The position numbers and the translations under genes are program-made. The notes beneath the pieces are model-generated. The model was not told the origin of the DNA. It ran no database searches and worked only from the letters and a program-made list of their open reading frames with translations. A DNA stretch of 64,000 bases from Pachypanchax playfairii (taxonomy: Eukaryota; Chordata; Actinopteri; Cyprinodontiformes; Aplocheilidae), in contig SSNP01000044.1 in assembly GCA_006937955.1 (NCBI GenBank), positions 2,467,590 through 2,531,589 on the forward strand. The letters run 5' to 3'. The stretch's first letter is position 1; every line of letters begins with the position of its first letter. Below are positions 34,474-44,900 of this stretch, one piece after another.

Positions 34474-37400
34474 ATGGCAACGACTGGATCGCAGTTTATG
34501 TTGAGCATTGGAATAATAGGTAAATTGCAGTTGTCAGGTCATTTCTTCTTCTTGTTTTAATTTCTGTAATTTTAGTTTCAGTGAAATTGGCATTACAGAT
34601 TTAGAGGAGAATCACATGACAACCGTGTGACCGTCCCAGGTTGTCTTCTCAGCATCACGGAACCGGTGTTATAGAGCAATTGGTGACACGATCAACTGAT
34701 GAGAATCAGTGTGTGAATCTGCGTTAATGCCTAATCAGAACACCCCAAAAGTAAACTGTTTTTTTTTTAATCAAATTTATTGCTCGGATTAACGTAGATT
34801 TCTATTGCTGATCTTTGAAAACAAGTTATAAAAATAGATTAACATAAATTATCAGGTTCAACAAATAAAACGGAACTATATTGCTCTATTTACCACATTA
34901 TTCTTTTGCAGCAAATTAGACTTTTTAAAATCCCTTTTTCTCAGGCCTGAGGTTTGTCTTTCCTATGAAACAACACGATACGACCCCCCATTTCCAACAC
35001 CATTTCTCATTTTGTGTTCAGGTTTTTTATACCCCAGCATCCCTGTGTATGCTCTTTTATTCAAAGGCTGAGAAAATTGCCATAAGAAGTACAAAATAAA
35101 TAAGTTTTCTTGGTAGTATTCAAACACTGTATGTCCACAGTGATATTATTTGTATGGTATATGTCATCATTTGCTGCCTTAACATTTGTAAACAACCACT
35201 ACTGAGCGTTTAGTTTTGGAGTTTTCAATTACGTGATCAAGAAATGAAACATTTTCCAACCCAGGTCCAACACCTGAAGAAACTTTTAGTGTGTTGTTTC
35301 ATCTAAGCAACTTGAACACACAGTCAGGATCCACCTGAAGGTTATTTACTGGAAACAAGGTTGATTGACCTGTCAGGGGTGGAAACATGTCAGGCTGCTT
35401 CATTTATTCTGATCCCTGCTGACTGAGTTCATATCAGATTTTGCAGCAGGTTAGTGAAACCTAAAGCGCAGCAGAAGTGTTGCTTACAGAAGTGACATAC
35501 TGTGAGTTTTTTTAGACTGAGAGCTTTTTGAGCTTCTGTTTTATAAGTTAGTTTTATTATCCATGGACAGATACTTAACTGATCCATAGACAGATACTTA
35601 AAGCAGTACTAAATAACTTTTCTGCAGCCGTGTCTCAGACGGCCGTTGCTCGAACCAGTGTTCTGTTGAAATATGCTACCTTTTGAGATGTGCTACCGAT
35701 TCCTTCTGCACATGTGCCTTGCCTTAAACAGATTTATCATTTATTTTTGTTTCTATATTTTTCCATAAATACATTTTACCTATCAAAGAAATGATCTCAG
35801 GACAGGAACACTATATAGGAAGTTATTTTTACTTTCTTTGCATTGTCACAGTGACAGGCAAATGTTTGGACACGCTCAGGGAGAAGGCCCCAACAATGGC
35901 TGCCAAGGACCCAGAGGGATTCATATTGAAAATATAAGCAAAGGACCATAAAAATACACTTACATAACTAACAGGGTACACTTGCCATAAACAAGAATAC
36001 TGTATAAACTTCGAATGACATTTCATTATAAAATAAGTTGTCAATTCGTACTATGGAGGTATTTTTCTTCAGGGCAGCATAAATCACCAGAATACCACTT
36101 CCGGCTGCAACCCTACTGAAGTTATTTAGTCCATTGTTGCTGCACAGAGTGATGTCTAATATGAAGTTGAACATGTTTTTCGGTGAGTATCCATTTAGAC
36201 AAGTTTCAAAACAGTAGCTTAAAGTTTTAAGTTATTTTGTACTGCGTTAATTGATTCCAGAGATCACTGATTCATAGGAACTGATTTGTTGCTGGGCTAC
36301 ATGGTGGTGCAGTTGGTAGCGCTGTTGCCTTGCAGCGAGAAGGTCCTGGGTTCTACATGGAGTTTACAGGTTTTCTCTGGAGACTTAAGTTTCCTCCCAC
36401 AGGCAAAAAACATGCTTGAGGTTAATTGGCAACTCCAAATTGATGCTAGGTGTGAGTGTGTGAATGGTTGTCTGTCTATATGTGGCCCTGTGTTGCACTG
36501 GCGATCTGTCCTGCTGTAGTGTCTGTTGTAAGAAGCAGCTCAGCTGGAAGGCAAAGCTCTCGATTTACTGGTCTGTCTACTTTCCGACCCTCACCTATCG
36601 TCATTAGATCCTGGATACAGCGGCTGAAATGAGCTTCCTCCGTTGGGTAGCCGGGCCTTAGAGGATACAAGGAGGTTTATTGTCGTTATACAGAAGCACA
36701 ACGAAATGGATTGGAGACATATTTTCTCTCTCACTCTCCCGAGGCAGCCACCTAGGGCGCCAGATGAGAGTATAAGATACACATACATATATATGCACGT
36801 ATAAACTTATATACGTGGAGGTAAGGTGAGGAGCTCTGTCATCAAGAGGGAGCTTGAAGTAGAGCTGCTGCTCCTCCACATCGAAAGGAGTCAGCAGAGG
36901 TAGTTTGGGTATCTGGTTAGGATGCCTCCCTATGGAGGTTTACCAGGCACGTCACACTGGGAAGAGACCTACAGGCAGGCCCAGAATTCGCTGGAGGGAT
37001 TATATATACATCCTCTCTGGCCTGGGAACATCTGGGGATCCCCAGGAATAAATGGAGAGTGTCACTGGGGTGATGGATGTCTGGGTTTCTCTCCTGAATC
37101 TGTTGGATGGATTGATAGAATCTTAAATTACAGGGTGTGAAAGTCAGGTTTTCTCCCAGGAAAGCCTTTTGACTCTTTAAATTTGTTTATTGTCTGAAAT
37201 GCAGATATTAATACATGATGTTTTTTCTCCATCACTAGAAAAAGATGTGAATAGAGACACATTGTGGGTATGGGGTTATCCATCTGTGAGCCCTGAGCTG
37301 AGGCAAGTCCTTCTCCGCAAATGCTGCCTGACTCAGGATGGCTGTGATCTCCACACATTTGTTTATGGTCAGTTCAGTCACAAGTGGTACTACATCACCA

Positions 37401-40400
37401 CACAAGAAGTACAGGAGCCCACAGGTCTGAACAAGGTACTAAATCATAGACACATTTTTTCTTAGTACAGGTTAAAAACGTACCCTTTATTTAAAAATCC
37501 CTTTTATGTTTGTTTTTGTCTGTGTTCAAGGTCACAGATTTTTCAGTTGCCGTAACAGCAAAAGACTTTAATCCAGAGAAGTATGCTGCGCTTAATAAAA
37601 TACTGTGTCGGTAAGAAAGTCCTAACAAAAACATGTTCTGCACTTTTTCCATCATCTAAAAGGTGTACATGTGGGCAGTGCTTAATTCTACAATTTTTTT
37701 TCTATTCAGGATGTATGTCAAACATGGTTGTCCTGTGAAGATGATGGAAGTCTACATGACCGTCCTCACCAAAGGAATTTGTCAAAATGAGGAAAATGGC
37801 TCGTTCCTCATCAAGGACTATGACGTTCGAAAGGCATATCTGGCAGGTTCAATCAAAGGTATGACCTCATAACAATAAACATAATTTTTGTTTTTGATAA
37901 TGATCAAATTAATTGTTCTTTGGTAAGTTCAATGTTTGATATATAAATATTTTCCCCATTTTTCTCTTGATATTGATCATTCAGTCTTAACACACATAAA
38001 CCTCCATTTTTTAATGGATTTTCTTTTTGAAAACGTGGAACATTCTTAAAGAGGCCATTCCATTAAAATGTTTTTTTCTGGGGTTTCTGTTGAGTATTTT
38101 AGCTCCACAGGTGTACTTACCTTCACTCCTTCATCCAAACCTACATTCCCACGCGTCAGCTACGCTCAGCCGCTGAAAGACGCCTAGCGCTTCCACCACA
38201 ACGTGGCATGAGATCATGTTCCAAACTCTTCTCCTCTGTTGTCCCCCGATGGTGGAATGACCTACCAAACTCGGTCCGATCCTCAGAGTCTGCAGCTACT
38301 TTTAAGAGCAGACTTAAGACTCACCTCTTTAAAGAACACTTTCAGTCTTAATGTAGGATTAATTTATGATTTATGATAGCGATTTGAGAATTTATCTCTC
38401 ACAAAAAAAAATAAAAAATAAAAAATAAAAAAAAAAAAATTGTTACACTTGATGTATCAGCGTCGGAATTAAACTGGACTCCAAACAGTCCGCCTCCTTA
38501 TATTTTTTTCCTTCTCTTTGAATTCTTGCTTGTATGTTCTCTCAATGTAAGTCGCTTTGGATAAAAGCGTCTGCTAAATGACAGTAGTAGTAGTAGTAGT
38601 AGTAGTGGATGTAAAAATAGGTCAACAACTTCTCTTTCAGTTTTTATCTCTCAAACTATGCAGGTGGCGATAAAACCCAAGTTTTCCCGAGTTCGAACGG
38701 CCTGTATCTGTTTCGTCACAACTCCTTTGCTCATTAGTATTCGGCAGCTCCCGCAGTTGAGACCACGCCTAGCATGCTGCTGGCTAAAAGCTGTAGCATA
38801 AGACGTATCAAACTGCAAGAGACTACGTGCGCTGTTGCCATGCACAGCGGGGCAGGAAACAGTATACCTAGTTTGTTAGCTAATCTGAGTCCAGCAAATT
38901 CAAATAATGAATATTAATGAGTTGCTGTCCGAAGCCTGACGAAACCAGCCGAATTTTGACGCAGAGAGATTGAAAGGTCTGTAAATCAGTGTTTCCTAAC
39001 GTTTTTTAGATATAAAATGTATGGCCTCTTTAAGTTCATGGCACACTAGACTCTCTCAACTAAGTTTTATCTTTTTTTAAAAAAGTTTTGTAAGGCCTCA
39101 ATAACTTTTTCATCCAAATGCTAAATATGAATGAGAACAAATTAATTATTGCTTATTATTTTACATGAATCAAGTTAGGAATAATCAATGTCTTTCCCCC
39201 AAGCAAGGAATTATCTATTTCCCGTAAATTATTAATCCTTAGCCTTGTTTGATTTTCTTGGTGAACAAATGCAGTTCTTGAGTAGTATTACTACAGAGTT
39301 TAAGCTCTGTTTTTTTTGTTTTTGATTTTTTTATTATTGATAATCTATTTGTGAATAAGAAACTTGATTGAGACAGTTGTTGAAAAATGTAATTTTAAAA
39401 TTGAAAACCCAACTTTCTGTTTATGTTTCCAAGATGGTTTATTTTAAAATTGCTGTTGCAGATGAAAAACTGTTATAATAATTGACATGTAGCTTCTTTT
39501 GAATTTCCAATCTTTTATACTGTCTGCAATTTTGACTTTTTTTTCTAGGAACTTATTTAAATGTTACTGATCTCAGCTTTTCAGTGTGTGTGTAAAACAC
39601 CATATGATCCCAGTTCCCCACAGACTACAATACTGTGTCAGTTAGAAAGTCTAATAAAATCATCCGCTGCACTTTTTCCATCATTTAAAAGGCAAGATAT
39701 TAAACCCCCAAACTGCCCCTGGGTGCCATATAGATGGCTGCCCTCTGCTCCTCAGGGATGGGTCAAATGCAGAAAAATAATTTTCCCATGAGGGATTAAT
39801 AAAGTATAAATGCAATTAAATTTACTGAAAGTGCTATATAAAATAGCAGACTGACCCAGGTCTGTTTTCAGACGTGGTGTCTCAGTTTGGTGTGGAGACC
39901 ATCATCTTGTACACTGCCCTGATGCTGAAGAAGAAGATTGTTGTCTATCATTCTCAAATTAAAGCATTATTGAAGTTTACAAGGTGAGTTTAAGCTTTAA
40001 TTAACGGATTTTCAGGAGGGAGGAATGTTGTCATATGTTGATAACTGTGGATCCTTTTTCCATGTAGAGCTCTGCCTGCCCTGATGTGGCACCGAAAAGA
40101 CTGGACAATCCTGCATCCATATGTGCACCTGACAGATGCTGAACTGGGGGATTTAAAGGAATGCCCTGGTGAGACAGTCTGCTGGTTTGTTTATCTAATT
40201 AACAGAAAGTTTTGCACTTTCAGATTAGTTGCCACCTGCACTGCCATCTAATTGTAGCAGGATAAATTTTTAATTTGCCATATGTTTGCATTCTCCACAG
40301 GATACATAGCAGGATTTGTAGATCTGGAAGTGAGCAACAGATCAGATTTGTTTGATGTGTTTGTGAACCTCCCAGATAGTGTGATCACAGTGTCCCAAAA

Positions 40401-40824
40401 CGCCAAAGGTACAATATTTTCAAAGAGAAACTAATATGCTTCTGTGAGCTCTTTCATCTTCTCAAGATTGATGCTGGATTTTTCACCACAGAGGCCATGG
40501 CTATGGGGAAGTTACACAAGGACATTGCTCAACTCATTGTCCAGTCTGCACAGGATGCCGAGAAGTCCGATAGTCAGGTCATCAAGGTGGGAACATGCAC
40601 GTTTAGAACTAGAAACAGTCTTCAACAGTCATTAACAAAAAAACTTTAATTCACAGGACATTTCTGTCAAGACAAAGGAGGTCCTTAGCAACCTGGTTGC
40701 CCTGGCTGACAAGTGTGAAGACTCTAAAATCACACTGGAAGCTTTAAAACAGCATAGTTTCCCTCCAGCTACTGAGAACTTCCTGTTTCATTTGGCAGCT
40801 GCAGAGCAACTGTTAAGAACATGA
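34474..40824 (+). CDS. dennd10: DENN domain-containing protein 10 (FAM45A), complete coding region in 9 exons
   Basis: Exons: 34474-34519, 37239-37435, 37531-37610, 37710-37858, 39872-39983, 40068-40168, 40301-40408, 40492-40586, 40657-40824. All are GT-AG, 1056 bases in total, 351 aa (human about 357). The start is MATTGSQFMLSIGIIEKDVN. Conserved blocks are TLWVWGYPS, LLRKCCLT, TAKDFNPEKYAA, VLTKGICQNEENGSFL, DVRKAYLAGSIKD, ALMLKKKIVVYH, LPALMWHRKDWTILH, GYIAGFVDLEVSNR and the C-terminal FPPATENFLFHLAAAEQLL. Dennd10 is a divergent DENN-family protein implicated in Rab27-linked late-endosome and exosome trafficking (family knowledge). An AATAAA signal lies at 41300-41305, about 480 bases past the stop. 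Introns 1 and 4 are swollen by retroelements, and intron 4 also holds a decayed copy of exon 3. Confidence 0.96.
35598..36130. mobile_element. Probable MITE related to the 18069 element
   Basis: The left end TTAAAGCAGTACTAAATAAC matches the tip of the 18069-18515 element. The right side has GAAGTTATTTAGT (about 36118-36130), the complement of ACTAAATAACTTC, followed by divergence. A third tip-like match, TTAAAGCAGTACTAAATAAC, occurs at about 13299-13318 without a partner. Confidence 0.4.
36290..36520 (+). mobile_element. tRNA-like interspersed repeat (SINE type)
   Basis: Starts CTGGGCTACATGGTGGTGCA with GTTGGTAGCGCTGTTGCCTT and AAGGTCCTGGGTTCTA, a tRNA-like A/B box layout. GTTTCCTCCCACAGGCAAAA, GTTAATTGGCAACTCCAAAT and GTGTGTGAATGGTTGTCTG follow. 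It is a common teleost repeat type. Confidence 0.65.
36526..37130 (+). mobile_element. Non-LTR retrotransposon C-terminal fragment, interrupted
   Basis: Two blocks read as one degraded reverse-transcriptase C-terminus. At 36526-36664 there is ATTTACTGGTCTGTCTACTT and CAGCGGCTGAAATGAGCTTC. At about 36820-37120 there is GAGCTCTGTCATCAAGAGGG, TGGTTAGGATGCCTCCCTAT and GAGGGATTATATATACATCC, corresponding to the R-MP...R-R-W-DY motifs of such tails. About 155 bases of AT-rich foreign sequence (36665-36820) split them. Confidence 0.55.
38046..39032 (+). mobile_element. TIR element of the TTAAAGAGGCCAT family, split by a LINE end
   Basis: Ends are TTAAAGAGGCCATTCCATTA at the left and ATGGCCTCTTTAA at the right. 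Shared interior landmarks are TTTCTGTTGAGTATTTTAGC, GTCAACAACTTCTCTTTCAG, CTATGCAGGTGGCGATAAAA and CCACGCCTAGCATGCTGCTG. Without the LINE insertion the element is about 500 bases. No coding capacity is seen. Relatives lie at 45434-45511, 50888-51256 and 62574-63060. Confidence 0.7.
38124..38602 (+). mobile_element. L2-like LINE 3'-end insertion with TAG-repeat tail
   Basis: CATGAGATCATGTTCCAAAC, GATGGTGGAATGACCTACCA and GAGCAGACTTAAGACTCACC encode the same [10 protein letters not shown]...[15 protein letters not shown] tail as the minus-strand LINE at 26062. An A-rich tract is at 38401-38440. The copy ends in TAGTAGTAG repeats. It is inserted in the host element after CTTACCTT. Confidence 0.75.
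39555..39691 (+). pseudogene. Decayed duplicate of dennd10 exon 3 and its flank inside intron 4
   Basis: AATACTGTGTCAGTTAGAAA, then GCACTTTTTCCATCATTTAA, at about 39628-39688 parallels AATACTGTGTCGGTAAGAAA and GCACTTTTTCCATCATCTAA at about 37599-37664, which is the end of exon 3 plus the start of intron 3. Weaker similarity extends upstream to GTTACTGAT...TTTTCAGT, parallel to the exon start GTCACAGATTTTTCAG. The donor GGTAAG has become AGTTAG, so it should not splice. The resemblance ends where a retroposon tail begins. Confidence 0.6.
39692..39820 (+). mobile_element. Retroposon 3'-end fragment
   Basis: CTGCCCTCTGCTCCTCAGGG and ATGAGGGATTAATAAAGTAT are typical of the 3' end of fish non-LTR elements. 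It abuts the exon 3 duplicate. Confidence 0.5.
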
Positions 40825-41934
40825 ACATGGTTTAAGACTACTGCAAGAGCTAACGTCAGCAGCTATGTATACTGGGATAATTAGTGTTCTTGAAAGCATT
40901 TTTAACTCAGATTTTATTGCAAGGAGAGAAAAATGTCACTGGAATAAAAATGTTTATGGCTGACATTGAGCGATTCCTCATGAGGACTTTTTAAGATAAG
41001 TTTAGTAATGTTTAATACTTTATTGGAAAAACCTTCTCTCAAGAAGCTAGAACCGAATGCACCCACAGCCTGGTTGTTTAGTTTTTGTGCAACATAGTTC
41101 CAATCAACCGTCATTCTATTGTGCTACATTGACAGGTTCTGCAGTAAATTTCATTCACTCTGTACAATGCTTCCTTTCATTTCATTTATATACAGATGAT
41201 ACGCAGAGGACTTAATATTTTAATTTGCAATGTTTTTAAATTGGGATTTGTTGTACAATTATAAATTGAGAATTTTGTTTGTTTTCAATGTGTTTTATAA
41301 ATAAAGCTCATTGGATTTTAATTTTGACTGATTTTTATATTTTACAGAATGCATATTAATCCACCTTTGAAAAAAGTTAGTGCTATCTGGGTAGAGTTTG
41401 TGAAAATCTTCAGAGCAATTATTTTTTAAAAAGCAACAACAACAAAGCAATGCATGTCTGGGTCTGGCTGCCAAAGATGAACGTTTTGGTCTAAAATGAG
41501 ATTTTGCTTTTATCTTGAATATTCTAACAATTAGGCTAATACCTAGCTAGTCTAACTAACAGCTGCCAGTCTAAGCACCGCAGAGATGAAGATAACCGAA
41601 GAGTCGGCTAATGCTGAAACAATTGCAGTGTCACCATTCAAAGCAATAATTTAAAAATTAACCTACTGCAAAAATAGAGGCTGTACTCGCTTTATTGAAC
41701 TAAAGTATTTTTAATGCAATTTAGAAGAATAAAAGATGCATTTTCTGTGACATGACAGTGAACTTTGAAATATACTGTCTTTTCTGTTTAAGGGTTTTAA
41801 TTTTAAGTTCAGACTCCTCTGTGGTAGTACAAGTCCTCGCCAACCACTCCAGCTGGTACCTCTACCTTCACATTTGCCGTTTTTATCTATAAAGTAAGGT
41901 AAAAGTCAGCAGAGTTGATTACAAAGAGAAACAT
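40825..41934. other. Convergent 3' flanks of dennd10 and sfxn4
   Basis: The dennd10 3' UTR reaches at least the AATAAA at 41300-41305. The sfxn4 3' UTR lies left of 41935. No clear gene or repeat is between them. Confidence 0.5.
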
Positions 41935-44900
41935 TTAAAGTGGAGCAGAGGCCCTGAACCTCACCGTTCTCAGTTGTGGAAAGAGACTAAATGAGATGGG
42001 AAGCATCAGGCCAAGAACAAGTGCAGTGCTCATGTAACGGCATGGCGCAACCAAGAGAGGGTTTCTCTGGAAGTATCTTGTTCTGTAAAAGAAAATTAGT
42101 TTAATCAAATCTGATGAGACAGACTTTTTATTCACCTGGAAAACTGACTTAAAATAAAACTTTACCTTTGTATAAGTAAAATCAGCAGATTGGGAATAGC
42201 AGCAGTTACACCAAACAACACAGCTCTTGATTGTGCAGTTTCCCTCAGAGCCTAATTGAAGAGGAAATCCATTGTTATCACTTAAAGTTTCATCTTTGAA
42301 GAGTTATTTTTATTTGTATTTTTCTTAACCTTTTCTCCTGCTGCTTTGGAGATGCCAACAAAGTTTCCTTCACAATCAAACACTTTGATTCCTGTTTCTG
42401 ACTCCTCACTTCTGACAGTCAGAACATTGAAGGCAGCCAGAGTAGCTAGGCAGAATTGAACATATTAATTTATCAAATCATATCTTGAACAGTTTGTACT
42501 CACTTTATGTTTTAGGTCAGCAAACAATTTTAAAAATCATTGACAACCAGAGTAGTTTTAACATGTAGATGTACATGTAATTCTAGAATAGCGCTACACT
42601 TTGTGGCAGCTTGTTGAAGTAGCTCTGTGATTTCACTAACAGTTTTGATCTTTTTTTTTTTTTTTTAGAATTTCTTGCTTGTGATTGGTAGGGATTGATA
42701 AAGTATGTTTGAATTTTAACTGAATTTAATGTACTCAAATTTCAAGTCATTTAAGTGTGACAAAAACAGTAAAAACAGGTGTAATCTGTAAAGCGGTGAA
42801 TACTTTATACTGATATAAAATATTTCTGCAGAATAAACACCTTACCAGAGAGAGGAATTGGAAGTATTGACTTGCAGAAGGTCTGTAACATGGGACTTCT
42901 TAAATGTAGTCTGTTTATAAAAATCTGGGGAAGGGCCTAAGACCCCGGATTAAAATTGTTATTTATTTATTATTATTTTTTTATTCTAACCTAATTCTGA
43001 ATTTTTTGCAAATTTGTGCTCACCCCTGCAATTGTTGAACATAAGACTGTTCCCGTGATGATCAGATGCTGTTTTAGAGACAAATTTGTACCCTAGGGAG
43101 ACAAAGACATATATTGTGAAGCTAAAACACTGTAAGAAGCTGAGACTTAGGATAAGATATTCTTTTGGTTTAGTGATATTAATGTTAATAACATGATTAC
43201 TTTCAGAACCACTGTTGAATTTTAGTGTTATAATCTTTGATGACCTACCTGCTCTGCTGAAGAATTTCTGTTCATATAGTTAAATCCAACACTGTAGCTC
43301 TGAAACAAAAACTACAGAAATACACACAATGAATAGATTAAATTTTTATCACAGATGTCAAAAAATATTCCTAGTAGGATGAATGTACATCATTACCTGC
43401 CATAACAGAGCCGTTTTGACACCGCTGTGAGGTAAGAGGCTGGCAACAGCCTTAAATAAAGAAATGTTTCAGAGTCTCACTTAAGTTTAGAATAATAATT
43501 ATGAACATAATGTGTAAGTAATGAACACACATACCAGAGGCCCCAATACTGGAAAAAATGCTGAAAGGATGCAAGTGATAGAATTATACTTTTAATACAA
43601 GCAGTTTTAGGACTCTAATTCAAGATGTTAAAATATAAAGTGTTACATATTGATGGTTTTTACAAGCGAAAATGATGTGAAAGCCAAATAATACCTGGAG
43701 GGCGGAAAATAAGTGGAAGAGTAGCACCAGAATCAGCATGAACAGAGGACTGTAAACACATGATGAATTTGGAATTCAATAAAATTGCATTTGCTCAATT
43801 TATTTATATAATTTGCACAATTTCTGTAATCTAAGATGTTTGAATAATTAATTTGATTTATATAGTTTTTTCAAGGCACTCAAAGAGCTTATAGTAAATT
43901 CGCTATTCACAGACTCAACTGAATTTAGTTTTATTTACACGGTTTTAATTCATAGCTAAAGTAATTTTAAGGTATTACACAGAAACAAGTCTAATGTAAC
44001 AAGTCCAGAGAAACAGAGACAAAGTTAACAGCAGCAACCGTCGGGTACTGTTTTTAAATGGTTTTACTCCTATCTCCTATTTTTGTGTTTGACTGTCTGT
44101 TTTTATTATGTGAAGCACTTGGTGTTGCAAATAGCAGGAAAAGTGCTATAAAAATAAAGTTTGATTTGATTTGAACAATAATGAATACAATCATGAAGAG
44201 TAAATACAGCAGAGTGAAGAAATGTGGTCAGTATGACATCAAGCAGTTTAATACTATAGCAGCACAACTAAAGTGAAAGCTCAGGAGAACCTAAGTCAAA
44301 GTCAGCTTTATTGTCAAATATGCTATATGCACGACACATAGCACAGATGAAATTGGTTTCCTTTCAAACCAAAGTAAAAACATGAAATATATAAAAACAC
44401 CTATACATTTAGAAGAAAATAAAAAGTATAAAATGTAAAAATAGTGCAAAATATAATTCAAAGGCACATGTGTAGTACTAGGCACGGTAAGGTAAGCAGC
44501 AGTAGTTAAAAGAAAACAGTAGTTGTAGCAGAAACTGATGTGAGGATGTAAACAAAAAGTGATTAAAGTGATTAAAGTGAGGTAGTGCGTTGGGGTGCAA
44601 GTAAGTGGTGGAGGGTGGAACATGGGATGAGTCCTGAGATCAGTCTGTGACATGAGGCAGGGGGCTGAGTGGGGGTAGAGCAGGGAGAGAGTTCAGTTTT
44701 CTGACCGCCTGATGAAAGAAGCTGTCCCTGAGCCTGGTGGTATTGGCCCGGAGGCTCCTCAGTCTCCTCCCCGATGGCAGCAGGGAGAAGAGGCTGTGGG
44801 ATGGGTGGGTCGGATCACCTGCGATCCTGGTGGCTTTCCGAGTGAGAAGTGAGTTGTAGATGTCCTGAAGGGGCATGAGGGAGACACCAATGATCTTCTC

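Noticed and set aside
43067..43068. Alternative sfxn4 acceptor after AAACAG giving an exon starting at HLIITG
   Set aside because: In frame, but it would drop the conserved GTNLSLKQ segment; the acceptor before 43092 fits sideroflexins better.
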